Source: Porphyromonas bennonis DSM 23058 = JCM 16335
GTDB lineage: Bacteria > Bacteroidota > Bacteroidia > Bacteroidales > Porphyromonadaceae
NCBI RefSeq assembly: GCF_000375645.1
Contig: NZ_AQWR01000007.1
Coordinates: 104 to 58,550, forward strand
Length of the DNA stretch: 58,447 nt
Direction of reading: 5' to 3'
Positions 1-9,557 of the stretch are shown piece by piece. The notes under the pieces are model-generated. The model saw only the letters and a list, made by a program, of their open reading frames with translations. It did not search any database and was not told where the DNA came from. Within the stretch, counting starts at the first letter, position 1. Each line of letters opens with the position of its first letter. The position numbers were made by a program, and so were the translations under genes.

Positions 1-330
1 GAGATCGAAGAAGCCTACAAATACTGCCTGAGGATCCGGAAGTGGTACGAGCCGATACGACCGCGGTACAGCGATCGGAAGTACAAGATAAAGGAGACAG
101 ATCTTATGCTCATCACCAAAGAAGGGATGGAGAGCGAGGTGGAGGAGATACGCAACATCGCCAACTTCCTCCGGTCAAATTCCACCCACATTCTGAGGTA
201 CTTCTACCGCAGGGAGAGCAACGCCAAGGCGGAGGCTCTCAACCAAAACCTCCAGCGCTTCATCAGCGTCAACTACGGAGCTAGAAACACCGACTTCTTT
301 CTCTACCGCATCGCCCTCCATTTCTCCTAA
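1..330 (+). CDS. Transposase, C-terminal fragment (ISL3/ISAon1-like DDE type)
   Basis: The frame is open from the first base and ends in TAA at 328-330, giving the last 109 residues of a larger protein. The tail reads AEALNQNLQRFISVNYGARN followed by FFLYRIALHFS. I recognise this as the end of the DDE domain of ISL3/ISAon1-like transposases, where a conserved Glu/Asn-rich helix precedes the aromatic terminus. The 5' part and the left end of the element lie outside the window. I could not identify the right terminal inverted repeat in the bases after the stop. Family assignment is from memory; transposase is secure, the exact family is not. Confidence 0.75.
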   Translation, partial: EIEEAYKYCLRIRKWYEPIRPRYSDRKYKIKETDLMLITKEGMESEVEEIRNIANFLRSNSTHILRYFYRRESNAKAEALNQNLQRFISVNYGARNTDFFLYRIALHFS

Positions 331-481
331 ATCCCTCACATCAACAATGGTAATCTCTCACCCCTCCCATCCCAGCACATCAAAATGCGAATTAGCCTCT
401 ATTTTGCTCCCACCCCAGTCTAAGAAGAGATTGGAGTGATACTTGTCTCCTTCTATACCACCTGAGGAGCAGAAGAAAGAC

Positions 482-522
482 GAGGGGTATGCCGAAGTCT
501 CTATTCTATCGGCACACCCCTC
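482..522 (-). terminator. Intrinsic terminator of the bamD operon
   Basis: A 14-bp inverted repeat (GAGGGGTATGCCGA at 482-495 against 509-522). The single mismatch becomes a G-U wobble only in minus-strand RNA. A pyrimidine-rich run follows on the minus strand. It lies 26 bp past the stop of the DUF4293 gene. Confidence 0.75.
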
Positions 523-547
523 TGAAGCTTGTTATGAATGGGAAGTA

Positions 548-1027
548 CTACTTTCTGTCTCGTAGACGATACATAGACCGGATGGTCATCTCATCTATGG
601 CAATAGCCCTGTAGGCGAAGACGTCCAGCGTAATAGCTATCAGCGGGAGGATAGCAACGAGCCACTTCAGACGCCAGCCGGTATAGTCAGTTCCGAGCGT
701 GGAGATGAAACTGTAGGTGGTGATCCCTGCCAGTACCATCAGTCCAATGGTCAGCAGGATATTGAATACGGTGAGACGCATCTGGAGTGTTCTCTTCTTA
801 TAGAGGAAGATAGTCACCAGGCTTACCAGGATCACAATAAAATTAAGGATCATCAGTGGCCACTCAAAGGTCACCAAGCCGGCATCACTGCCCAGCGAAG
901 TAAAGCCTGTCGTATCTCCCTCGAAGATCATCTCCTGAGTGGTGATGACTACGTAAGGAAAGAAGAGCGGGAAGAGCAGCAACAGTGCTGAGATAAGTAG
1001 CCAGAGAGATTGCTTACGCTGTATCAT
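548..1027 (-). CDS. DUF4293 family integral membrane protein
   Basis: A 159-residue protein beginning MIQRKQSLWLL with four hydrophobic segments (roughly residues 8-26, 55-77, 83-108 and 122-143) and a basic cytoplasmic-looking tail. This start and the four-helix layout match the DUF4293 family of Bacteroidota, whose biochemical function is unknown. It is last in a three-gene minus-strand operon after bamD and the omega-like gene, starting 9 bp after the latter's stop. The terminator at 482-522 closes the unit. Family call is good; no function can be given. Confidence 0.8.
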   Translation of the reverse strand: MIQRKQSLWLLISALLLLFPLFFPYVVITTQEMIFEGDTTGFTSLGSDAGLVTFEWPLMILNFIVILVSLVTIFLYKKRTLQMRLTVFNILLTIGLMVLAGITTYSFISTLGTDYTGWRLKWLVAILPLIAITLDVFAYRAIAIDEMTIRSMYRLRDRK

Positions 1028-1036
1028 GTCAGGCTA

Positions 1037-1399
1037 TTACTTATCCTCGACTCCGTCCATCGGCTCGTCGTCCATCTTGTCGAGAGGGAGATGCCAGGTC
1101 AGCTCACCGTCCTCAAATTCCTTAATCGCCATAAGGAGAGGCTTCGGCTGCTTCTCGAAGTACTTGGAGAGCTCTGCCTGCTCGTTATTGATCTCCTCGA
1201 CATCCTCACCCTCCTCAGTAGTAAAGGTGGAGAATTCCTTGACCTTATCATCAAACTCCTGCTTCATATCCGCAGCAATCTGATTGGCACGCTTAGCCAT
1301 GATCAGTATCGAGTCGTAGATATTTCCGGTCGGCTCCACAAACGCATTGATATCACGCGTCACGAGAGTCTGAGGTACAGTTTTGCTCTTGTAGTCCAT
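1037..1399 (-). CDS. rpoZ: RNA polymerase omega subunit-like protein (Bacteroidota RpoZ)
   Basis: 120 residues. The segment NIYDSILIMAKRANQIAADM (residues 27-46) resembles the omega subunit's N-terminal helix that embraces the beta-prime C-terminus (family pattern: S.y.LV...A.RArql). An acidic central stretch is followed by a tail typical of the Bacteroidota version. Omega helps assemble RNA polymerase and contributes to ppGpp binding in other bacteria. It sits between bamD (49-bp gap) and the DUF4293 gene (9-bp gap), an arrangement I associate with Bacteroidota genomes. The sequence is diverged from E. coli RpoZ, so the name rests on family plus context. Confidence 0.75.
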   Translation of the reverse strand: MDYKSKTVPQTLVTRDINAFVEPTGNIYDSILIMAKRANQIAADMKQEFDDKVKEFSTFTTEEGEDVEEINNEQAELSKYFEKQPKPLLMAIKEFEDGELTWHLPLDKMDDEPMDGVEDK

Positions 1400-1448
1400 A
1401 TCTGATTTCTGAATCCAGTAGTCGTGTTAGTATATTATATATGTGTGC

Positions 1449-2276
1449 TTACTCTACCTTGTCCTCTATAAGTCGGTAGGCGAAGTCGTAGTATCTGTCG
1501 GCATCCTTGCGATGCTTACCCTCCGGAAATTCGTTGACGAAAGCGAAGTACTCATCCCTAAGGGTGCGCACCCGCTCCTGCTTCTTCGACTCGACACTAT
1601 TCTTAGCTATCTCATACAGTGAGGAGAGCACGTAGAAGTGGATGTCCTCCTTATACTTGCTATAGGGATAGTCCTTGAGCGCATTACGTCCGGTGATGAT
1701 GGCGGACTCGTAGTTATTGAAGATATAATTCCCGAGATTATAGTAGAGCTCTACATTCAGGAGCTCCTTACGAGCAAGATTTTCCTGTAGGTCAAAGAGG
1801 AGCTGCGTCGCCTCCTCAGCCTTCTCGCTCTGTGGATAGAAGTCCAGGAAGAGCTGAAGCTCCTTGATCGCTCTGTAAGTCGGCTCCTGGTCTAGTCGGG
1901 GGTCGGGCATCTGCTGAGCGAGTCCGTAACCACTGTAGAAGCGTGCAAGCTCCGTATACTCCCCATTAGGATAAGAAGTGTAGTACTTCTCGAAGACATC
2001 AGCTGCCTCTCTATAATTCTTGTCAGCGTAGTAACTCCTCGCCAGCAGGTAGAGGGCATCCTCCCCCTCGCAGGTACCACGGAGGTACGGCACTACAGTC
2101 TCGAGGAGCTCCGCAGCCTGCTTGTATTTCTCAATATTATAGTATTTCTTAGCGTAGGAGTATCGCTCTGTCACATCCGTACTCTGCTGTACACGCATAT
2201 ATTCGCCGCAGGAGGAGGCGAAGAGCAGGAGGAGCGCACTGAGCAAGATACAGGTGGGATAATGTTTCCGGATCAT
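1449..2276 (-). CDS. bamD: Outer membrane assembly lipoprotein BamD
   Basis: 275 residues. A hydrophobic signal ends in a lipobox-like ASSC at about residues 20-23, so the mature protein should be lipidated. The rest is TPR-like helical repeats (YSYAKKYYNIEKYKQAAELL, then DALYLLARSYYADKNYREAA), the fold of BamD/YfiO. BamD sits on the periplasmic face of the outer membrane and works with BamA to insert beta-barrel proteins. Length is close to the usual 245-275. It is first in the operon, about 17 nt downstream of a -7 box at 2300-2307. Confidence 0.92.
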   Translation of the reverse strand: MIRKHYPTCILLSALLLLFASSCGEYMRVQQSTDVTERYSYAKKYYNIEKYKQAAELLETVVPYLRGTCEGEDALYLLARSYYADKNYREAADVFEKYYTSYPNGEYTELARFYSGYGLAQQMPDPRLDQEPTYRAIKELQLFLDFYPQSEKAEEATQLLFDLQENLARKELLNVELYYNLGNYIFNNYESAIITGRNALKDYPYSKYKEDIHFYVLSSLYEIAKNSVESKKQERVRTLRDEYFAFVNEFPEGKHRKDADRYYDFAYRLIEDKVE

Positions 2277-2299
2277 TATTCTCTGAGTAATATAACGTG

Positions 2300-2307
2300 C
2301 AAATATA
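2300..2307 (-). promoter_or_regulatory. Promoter -7 box for bamD
   Basis: TATATTTG on the minus strand fits TAnnTTTG and lies 23 bp before the bamD ATG. No clear -33 TTG is visible. Confidence 0.6.
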
Positions 2308-2411
2308 CCGCTTTTCTTCGAGATGCATACGCACCGGAGTAACCTTCCTGTCCGGACCCCGGCAGCGAGGCTGAAGAGCGAGGTCTCGAGGCGGAGCGGA
2401 CACGTACAAAA

Positions 2412-2427
2412 CTAATACCGGTATTAG
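2412..2427. repeat. 16-bp intergenic palindrome, site A (single copy)
   Basis: CTAATACCGGTATTAG, a perfect palindrome, and the only site in the window where the element occurs once. It lies between the divergent bamD and tRNA-Tyr promoters, about 100 bp from each -7 box. It matches the repeat unit of the arrays at 7110, 16129, 26729, 39787 and 47222. Confidence 0.9.
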
Positions 2428-2519
2428 AGATACGTCTTATAATAGGGACAGCTTGGCGCCCCCTATCGTTACTGCCTGACGACCGCCACTGTCGTATTGT
2501 GCAATAGGAACCTTTTATC

Positions 2520-2527
2520 TACCTTTG
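2520..2527 (+). promoter_or_regulatory. Promoter for tRNA-Tyr (and perhaps rho)
   Basis: TACCTTTG with TTG at 2497-2499, 20 bp upstream: a full Bacteroidota promoter. No second clear promoter is seen before rho, so read-through from here into rho is possible. Confidence 0.7.
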
Positions 2528-2582
2528 CACCAAGTAGGGAGGGATCTAGTTGTGGTACGCTGTCACCACCTCCATCTATCAA

Positions 2583-2665
2583 GCGCAGATACCAAAGTGG
2601 CCAAATGGGGCTGACTGTAAATCAGCTGGTTTTCACCTTCGGTGGTTCGAATCCGCCTCTGCGCA
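2583..2665 (+). tRNA. tRNA-Tyr (anticodon GTA)
   Basis: Acceptor arms GCGCAGA (2583-2589) and TCTGCGC (2658-2664) pair fully, with discriminator A at 2665. The anticodon stem GCTGA/TCAGC holds loop CTGTAAA, anticodon GTA. The T-loop GGTTCGAATCC and a long variable arm (class II) fit bacterial tRNA-Tyr. CCA is not encoded. Confidence 0.95.
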
Positions 2666-2758
2666 CTTCATTCATCATTACCCTTTACCCCATCCTCAGG
2701 TTCACGTCTTCTACCTAATGACGTGCCACACTGAGCGACTGGCGGATCGATGCTTCTA

Positions 2759-2774
2759 ACCCCCGATCGGGGGT
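2759..2774. promoter_or_regulatory. Perfect palindrome in the rho leader
   Basis: ACCCCCGATCGGGGGT is self-complementary over 16 bp and lies 100 bp upstream of the rho start codon. As RNA it would form a short G-C hairpin with a small loop and no following U-run. A role in rho autoregulation, or as the 3' end of the tRNA-Tyr transcript, is only a guess. Confidence 0.45.
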
Positions 2775-2874
2775 GTCGCTATGGGACAAGACCTCAGGAC
2801 TACAAGTGAGATCCCCGACCATCGTATCCGAGTAAGCCGATGGGTCTAAAGTAAATTCATCCAAACAACATATC

Positions 2875-4692
<1,818 letters not shown>

Positions 4693-4697
4693 TTGCG

Positions 4698-5396
4698 ATG
4701 AGACTGATCCGTCGGCGACTGCTATCGCTCATCACTCTGGGACTAGCACTCTGTGTCACAGAAGGGCTGGCACAGACCTCTATTGATGTCAAGATGCGCG
4801 CCTACGGACTGGTAGACGTTACCGAGGTGGACTCCACCATTATGGTAGACCTCATGTACTCTCGGAGCGACAACTTCATGCAGGCAGATGTCTACGGAGA
4901 CTTCTCCACCGCCTATCTGACCCCCGACTTTGCGGCCAAGATCGCGAGGGCACAGCAGATGCTGCGGGAGGAGAGAGGAGACCGCTACTCGATCATCATC
5001 TACGATGCAGCTCGACCCCTATCAGTCCAGCAGCGGATGTGGAATCTGGTCAAGGACACGCCGAGTAAGGTCTACGTCGCACCGGTGAGCGAGCGGGGCG
5101 GTGGACGGCACAACTACGGCGTCGCCGTTGACATGAGCCTCTACGACAGGGAGTCCGGTCAGCCACTTGACATGGGCAGCCCCGTCGACCACTTCGGCAT
5201 ACGTGCCCATATCAATAATGAGGCGGCTCTGGTCAAGCAGGGACTCATCACGAGGGAGGCGATGAAGAATAGGCAATACCTCTTCCATCTGATGGATCGC
5301 GTGGGTCTGAGACCGATCCGGAAGGAGTGGTGGCACTTCCAGGAGCGCAACTCGATCCGCGAGGTGCGGGAGCAAAACCGACTCTTAGACTTCTAA
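4698..5396 (+). CDS. D-alanyl-D-alanine dipeptidase, VanX-like (peptidase M15D)
   Basis: 232 residues with a Sec-type signal ending near LAQ at residue 26, so the product should be periplasmic or exported. The zinc-binding motif HxxGxAxD appears as H138-N-Y-G-V-A-V-D145, and the catalytic EWWH as E210-H213. DAARPLSVQQRMW matches the conserved arginine segment of the family. These enzymes split D-Ala-D-Ala or related muropeptide-derived dipeptides. Without vancomycin-resistance partners nearby, a cell-wall recycling or nutritional role is more likely than resistance. It starts 5 bp after rho. Confidence 0.88.
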   Translation: MRLIRRRLLSLITLGLALCVTEGLAQTSIDVKMRAYGLVDVTEVDSTIMVDLMYSRSDNFMQADVYGDFSTAYLTPDFAAKIARAQQMLREERGDRYSIIIYDAARPLSVQQRMWNLVKDTPSKVYVAPVSERGGGRHNYGVAVDMSLYDRESGQPLDMGSPVDHFGIRAHINNEAALVKQGLITREAMKNRQYLFHLMDRVGLRPIRKEWWHFQERNSIREVREQNRLLDF

Positions 5397-5400
5397 CGAA

Positions 5401-6117
5401 ATGAAGGGGAAGCTATACCTCATACCGGTCTCGCTGGGCGACAGTCCTGTCTCCCGCTACGCACCAAGCCAGAATGTCGAGTTGGTCAATAGGCTGAGCC
5501 ACTTCGTGGTGGAGAGTGCCCGAACGGCGAGACGCTGCATCCGCACACTCTGCCCGGAGAAAGACCTCGGCGACCTGCTCCTACTCGAGGTGGATAAGCA
5601 CAAGGGGTACAGCTATCCGAGGGAGCAGGTGATGACGCTCCTCAGAGAGGGCGTGGACGTGGGCTTTATGAGCGAAGCCGGCTGTCCCTGCGTCGCAGAC
5701 CCTGGGAGCATCGTCGTCGCCGACTGCCACAAGGGCGGCTTTGATGTCGTCCCGCTGGTTGGTCCGTCGTCTATCATCCTGTCGCTGATGGCATCAGGCT
5801 TCAGCGGTCAGAGTTTCGCATTCCACGGCTACCTCCCTTACGATGACAGGGAGAGGCGTCAGGCTCTGAGCGAAGCCGCTGCTCGTGTCCGCCGACTCGA
5901 CGAGACGCAGATATTTATCGAAGCACCCTACCGAAATGATCGGCTGCTGAGAGAGCTAGTAGAGTTTCTGCCGAAGGATCTCTCCCTCTGCATGGCGGTA
6001 GATCTCACTACGGAGAGTGAGGAGATCCATCGGATGACCATCTCCGAGTGGCGACAAGCCCTCACAAGAGAATCCAGCTGGCACAAGAGACCGGCAATCT
6101 TCCTAATCGGACAATGA
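5401..6117 (+). CDS. SAM-dependent methyltransferase of the RsmI/tetrapyrrole methylase family
   Basis: 238 residues beginning MKGKLYLIPVSLGD, the family's first strand. SEAGCPCVADPG (about residues 92-103) and LVGPSSI match the SAM-binding segments of RsmI (SDAGTP..SDPG, GPSA). RsmI 2'-O-methylates C1402 of 16S rRNA. This copy is shorter than usual RsmI (about 280) and lacks its C-terminal part, so it is probably the Bacteroidota paralogue rather than RsmI itself; the substrate is unproven. It starts 4 bp after the dipeptidase gene and precedes another RNA-modification-like gene. Confidence 0.8.
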   Translation: MKGKLYLIPVSLGDSPVSRYAPSQNVELVNRLSHFVVESARTARRCIRTLCPEKDLGDLLLLEVDKHKGYSYPREQVMTLLREGVDVGFMSEAGCPCVADPGSIVVADCHKGGFDVVPLVGPSSIILSLMASGFSGQSFAFHGYLPYDDRERRQALSEAAARVRRLDETQIFIEAPYRNDRLLRELVEFLPKDLSLCMAVDLTTESEEIHRMTISEWRQALTRESSWHKRPAIFLIGQ

Positions 6118-6118
6118 T

Positions 6119-6739
6119 ATGTTACTGAAATACTACACCAATGGCACCCCCTCGCCCGTCCTGCTGAAGCAACTCTCGCAGTCTCTGCAGGCGGACAAGC
6201 TGCTGATCATCCCGACCGACACCGCCTACAGCATCTGCTGCAATGCCCTCAGCATATCGGCTCTCGGGCAGCTCGCCGAGATTAAGGGCGTCGATCCGGA
6301 GCAGAGCCACTTCACGATCATGTGTCAGGACCTCTCGCAGGCAAGCGAGTACGCCAGGCTGGACAACGAGATGTTCCGGATGATGAAGCAGAATACCCCA
6401 GGACCCTTCACCTTCATCCTCCCCACGAGCAGCGCCCTACCCCGTATCTATAAGGGCCGTAAGGAGGTGGGCATCCGCATTCCCCGACACGAGCTGGTCC
6501 TCTCCCTGATACGCTACAGTGGCTCCCCGCTCACCGGATTCTCCCTCCCGGAGCTGCCGCAGCAGCTGGAGGACATCGCCTACGACTTCAATCCCGAGCT
6601 GATCAACGAGCTCTGGGGCGACAAGGTAGAGCATGTGGTGGACGGCGGCATCGGCAGTCTGCAGGAGTCGGCAATCATCGACTGCACCTCGGAGCCCTAC
6701 ACCATTGTGCGTGAGGGACCAGAGGAGCTGAAGCTCTAA
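6119..6739 (+). CDS. YciO/YrdC/Sua5 family protein (threonylcarbamoyl-AMP synthase-like)
   Basis: 206 residues of the YrdC fold. IIPTDTAYSICCNA (about residues 31-44) and PGPFTFILPTS (about 95-105) are the hallmark segments binding the nucleotide and the bicarbonate/threonine side, and VGIRIPRH follows. The family makes threonylcarbamoyl-AMP for tRNA t6A, but the YciO branch, which this length and sequence suggest, may have a different activity. The start overlaps the end of the preceding transcript by a 1-bp gap. It ends the rho operon. Confidence 0.82.
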   Translation: MLLKYYTNGTPSPVLLKQLSQSLQADKLLIIPTDTAYSICCNALSISALGQLAEIKGVDPEQSHFTIMCQDLSQASEYARLDNEMFRMMKQNTPGPFTFILPTSSALPRIYKGRKEVGIRIPRHELVLSLIRYSGSPLTGFSLPELPQQLEDIAYDFNPELINELWGDKVEHVVDGGIGSLQESAIIDCTSEPYTIVREGPEELKL

Positions 6740-6816
6740 GACATTAGTACAGAGACGGATGCTTCGCAAGAATAAAATTATTTAGTTTCCAAGCTTGCCC
6801 GTTACGAGAAAAATAG

Positions 6817-6824
6817 TATCTTTG
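6817..6824 (+). promoter_or_regulatory. Promoter for tRNA-Leu
   Basis: TATCTTTG preceded by TTG at 6795-6797, spacing 19 bp. It lies about 90 bp before the tRNA 5' end. Confidence 0.7.
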
Positions 6825-6913
6825 CAGGCGAAAAGAAGAAAGGAGGATGACTCTTTGGGAAAAGCGTCCCTCCTGCGAGTAGCAAAAAGACGTTGGGGAG
6901 CCACGGACAATTA

Positions 6914-6995
6914 GCGGCTGTGGCGTAATTGGTAGCCGCGCCAGACTTAGGATCTGGTGGAGAAATCCGTAAGGGTTCGAGTCCCTTCAGCCGCA
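6914..6995 (+). tRNA. tRNA-Leu (anticodon TAG)
   Basis: Acceptor arms GCGGCTG (6914-6920) and CAGCCGC (6988-6994) pair, with discriminator A. Anticodon stem CCAGA/TCTGG holds loop CTTAGGA, anticodon TAG. The variable arm is long (class II), and the T-arm is GGGTTCGAGTCCC. Confidence 0.95.
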
Positions 6996-7050
6996 CTCGT
7001 TTAGGTAAGATTGATGATTAGTTTTCATAGATTGTAAGTTTTGGTTTTTG

Positions 7051-7087
7051 ACGCTCTAAGCTTTATTTGCTTAGGGCGTATTTTTTT
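7051..7087 (+). terminator. Intrinsic terminator after tRNA-Leu
   Basis: ACGCTCTAAGC and GCTTAGGGCGT form an 11-bp stem with one U-G pair, followed by A and seven T. Confidence 0.85.
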
Positions 7088-7109
7088 GCCCCTGTGTTAC
7101 AGCGCATTT

Positions 7110-7191
7110 CTATTACCGGTATTAGTCGAAACTGTTAGCGGTATTAGTTTTCCCTATTACCGCTAATAGTTTTCCCTAAACCCGATATTAG
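7110..7191. repeat. Palindrome array B (four units, 22-bp period)
   Basis: Units start at 7110, 7132, 7154 and 7176, an exact 22-bp period: CTATTACCGGTATTAG, CTGTTAGCGGTATTAG, CTATTACCGCTAATAG, CTAAACCCGATATTAG. The 6-bp linkers are different or pyrimidine-rich. The array lies between the tRNA-Leu terminator and the ispG promoter, so it is probably not transcribed. Confidence 0.92.
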
Positions 7192-7263
7192 GAAACAGCG
7201 ACTGCGGCAGACTTTTGATGCGGTTGCCGACCTGACCATGCCCTGCCCCTGCGGTAAATGTGG

Positions 7264-7271
7264 TACCTTTG
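7264..7271 (+). promoter_or_regulatory. Promoter -7 box for ispG
   Basis: TACCTTTG ends 19 bp before the ATG at 7291. It rules out an in-frame upstream start at 7258, which would precede the transcription start. No good -33 TTG is seen. Confidence 0.65.
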
Positions 7272-7290
7272 CGTAAAACAAGCTGACGCC

Positions 7291-8940
7291 ATGACAGAGA
7301 AACGAATCAAATACCATAGACGACCCACCACGGCGGTGCACGTAGGCGACCAACTCATCATCGGAGGGGGGCACCCCATCGTGATCCAGTCGATGGCCAA
7401 TGTGGATACCAACGACCTCGAGGCGAGTGTAGCGCAGGCGAAGCGGATCGCCGAGGCGGGAGGGAGGCTGGTTCGCTTCACGACACAGGGCGTGAGGGAG
7501 GCGAGGGCGATAGGTCAGATACACGACCAGCTCCGGGAGTCCGGCAGCCGGATCCCGCTGGCTGCCGATGTGCACTTCAACCCCAAAGCCGCCTACGAGG
7601 CTGCCAAGCATGTGGAGAAGGTGAGGATCAATCCGGGCAACTTCTACGACCCGGCGCGCGTCTTCGAGCGGGTGGAGTACACCGATGCCGAGTATGCACA
7701 GGAGCTGGAGGAGCTGCAGAGCAAGTTTGCCGACTTCCTCGACCACTGCCGATCGCACGGCACGGCGATCCGCATCGGGGTCAATCACGGGTCGCTCTCC
7801 GACCGCATCATGTCTCGCTACGGGGACACGGCGCCGGGGATGGTGGAGAGCTGCATGGAGTTCCTCGAGGTGTGCCGGCGGAAGAGCTTTGATGACGTCG
7901 TGATCTCGCTCAAGTCCTCCAATACCGTGCTGATGACGGAGGCGGTGCGCCTGCTGGTGAGCGAGATGGAGAGGAGGGACATGCACTACCCGCTCCACCT
8001 CGGTGTGACCGAGGCGGGAGATGCCGAGGATGGTCGCATCAAGAGCGCCGTCGGCATCGGTGCGCTGCTGAGCGAGGGGCTGGGCGACACCATCCGCGTG
8101 TCACTGAGCGAGCCTCCGGAGCAGGAGATCAAGCCGGCAAGGATCTTAGTCGAGTGCGTGGAGCAGTCCGCCGGGGCGGAGGCAATTTCTCTTGACTCCT
8201 TATCCGTCACCCCCCACCCCGTGAGACTTTCGAGCACGCCCTTAGTCGTAGGGGAGGTCGACACCTATGACAGGGACTGCTGTCCCGACTTGGTAGGCTC
8301 TGATCCCCGCTTAGTGACGGTCACCGACAGGGAAGCACTCCGCGGGGAGATCCCCGACCTCCCAGAGGGGGGACACCTGATCATTCGGATCACCCACCCC
8401 GATGCTCCCGCTATGCTGAGGGCACTGGATCAGGTGATGACCACACCATATATAATAGGTATCTCAGCCGAGGGCCGGGCGGACGAGGCGGCGGTCAGGC
8501 TTGGCTATGCAGTGGGCTCAGCCCTTCTGCGAGGTCAGGGAGAGGGACTCTTCGTCTCAGGTACAGACCTGAGCAGCCGAGAGGCGGTGCGGCTTGCCTT
8601 TGGACTCCTACAGGCAAGCAGGAGGAGGATCTCAAGGACCGAATTCATCTCCTGCCCCGGCTGTGGGCGGACGCTCTTTGACCTACAGGAGACGGTCGCG
8701 AGGGTAAAGGCTGCCACCTCGCACCTCAAGGGACTCAAGATAGGCGTCATGGGCTGTATCGTGAATGGCCCCGGGGAGATGGCGGACGCAGACTACGGCT
8801 ACGTCGGGTCGACACCCGGACGGGTCGACCTCTACCACGGCAAGGAGCGGGTGAGGCGCGGGATCCCGCAGGACGAGGCGGTGGATCACCTGGTCGACCT
8901 CATCAAGGAGTGTGGCGACTGGAAGGAAAGGGAAGCGTGA
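7291..8940 (+). CDS. ispG: 4-hydroxy-3-methylbut-2-enyl diphosphate synthase (flavodoxin/ferredoxin)
   Basis: 549 residues, the long form of IspG/GcpE with a central insert found in Bacteroidota, Chlamydia and plants. The N-terminal TIM-barrel part carries [15 protein letters not shown]. The C-terminal iron-sulfur part has C455-P-G-C458 and C489, with E496 in NGPGE, matching the three Cys and one Glu that hold the [4Fe-4S] cluster. It converts methylerythritol cyclodiphosphate to HMBPP in the MEP isoprenoid pathway. The stop overlaps the tdk ATG by one base. Start at 7291 is chosen because the promoter box lies just upstream. Confidence 0.96.
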   Translation: MTEKRIKYHRRPTTAVHVGDQLIIGGGHPIVIQSMANVDTNDLEASVAQAKRIAEAGGRLVRFTTQGVREARAIGQIHDQLRESGSRIPLAADVHFNPKAAYEAAKHVEKVRINPGNFYDPARVFERVEYTDAEYAQELEELQSKFADFLDHCRSHGTAIRIGVNHGSLSDRIMSRYGDTAPGMVESCMEFLEVCRRKSFDDVVISLKSSNTVLMTEAVRLLVSEMERRDMHYPLHLGVTEAGDAEDGRIKSAVGIGALLSEGLGDTIRVSLSEPPEQEIKPARILVECVEQSAGAEAISLDSLSVTPHPVRLSSTPLVVGEVDTYDRDCCPDLVGSDPRLVTVTDREALRGEIPDLPEGGHLIIRITHPDAPAMLRALDQVMTTPYIIGISAEGRADEAAVRLGYAVGSALLRGQGEGLFVSGTDLSSREAVRLAFGLLQASRRRISRTEFISCPGCGRTLFDLQETVARVKAATSHLKGLKIGVMGCIVNGPGEMADADYGYVGSTPGRVDLYHGKERVRRGIPQDEAVDHLVDLIKECGDWKEREA

Positions 8941-9557
8941 TGGACGAGGAGGAGCTGGACGAGCGGATGCACGAGGGTCTCTACGAGCGACCCAACAATG
9001 GCTTTCCCGCCCGGGGAAGCATCGAGGTGATCGTGGGGTCGATGTTTTCAGGCAAGACGGAGGAGCTGATGCGTCGTCTCCGCAGGGCGGTGATCGCACG
9101 CCAGCGGGTACAGGTATTCAAGCCCCTGATCGACACTCGCTACTCTCAGGGGGACGTGGTCAGCCACGATCGCAATACGCTCGAGGCTACCGCCGTGGCG
9201 CGCCCGGAGACGATCCTTCTCCTCAGCTCGGATGCCCAGGTGGTGGGGATCGATGAGGGGCAGTTTTTTGACACTTCCTTGGTAGACATCTGCCTGCAGA
9301 TGGCCGACAACGGCATCAGGGTGGTTGTGTCGGGACTGGATATGGACTACGAGCGGAAGCCCTTTGGCTGCATGCCGCGACTGATGGCGGTCGCCGACCG
9401 GGTCCTCAAGGTGCACGCCATCTGTGTCTCCTGTGGCGCCCCGGCCCTCTACTCCTACCGCCTCGTCTCGGACCAAGAGCAGGTACTCGTAGGGGCCAAG
9501 GCGGAGTACGAGCCCCTCTGTCGCAATTGTTATCTCAAGCGTCTCAAGCAGCTATGA
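8940..9557 (+). CDS. tdk: Thymidine kinase
   Basis: 205 residues from the ATG that overlaps the ispG stop; a GTG at 8910 in the same frame is possible, but a purine-rich GGAAGGAAAGGG precedes 8940. P-loop [11 protein letters not shown] near residue 27, the catalytic IDEGQFF, and a zinc-binding pair CVSC...CRNC in the C-terminal lasso domain identify type II (TK1-like) thymidine kinase. It phosphorylates thymidine for pyrimidine salvage in the cytoplasm. The following gene starts inside its stop codon (ATGA), showing translational coupling. Confidence 0.97.
   Translation: MDEEELDERMHEGLYERPNNGFPARGSIEVIVGSMFSGKTEELMRRLRRAVIARQRVQVFKPLIDTRYSQGDVVSHDRNTLEATAVARPETILLLSSDAQVVGIDEGQFFDTSLVDICLQMADNGIRVVVSGLDMDYERKPFGCMPRLMAVADRVLKVHAICVSCGAPALYSYRLVSDQEQVLVGAKAEYEPLCRNCYLKRLKQL

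Larger units (their letters stand above)
2277..2582. other. Intergenic region between bamD and tRNA-Tyr
   Basis: A 306-bp gap between divergent units. It holds the bamD promoter, one copy of the 16-bp palindrome at 2412-2427 and the tRNA-Tyr promoter. I see no supportable gene here. Confidence 0.8.

Noticed and set aside
4698-5396. Vancomycin resistance (VanX)
   Set aside because: Only the dipeptidase is present, with a signal peptide and no vanH/vanA partners; the family is widespread in susceptible species.
7110-7191. Palindrome arrays as intrinsic terminators or REP hairpins
   Set aside because: The palindromes have no loop and no following U-run, and real terminators sit separately before arrays B, E and F.
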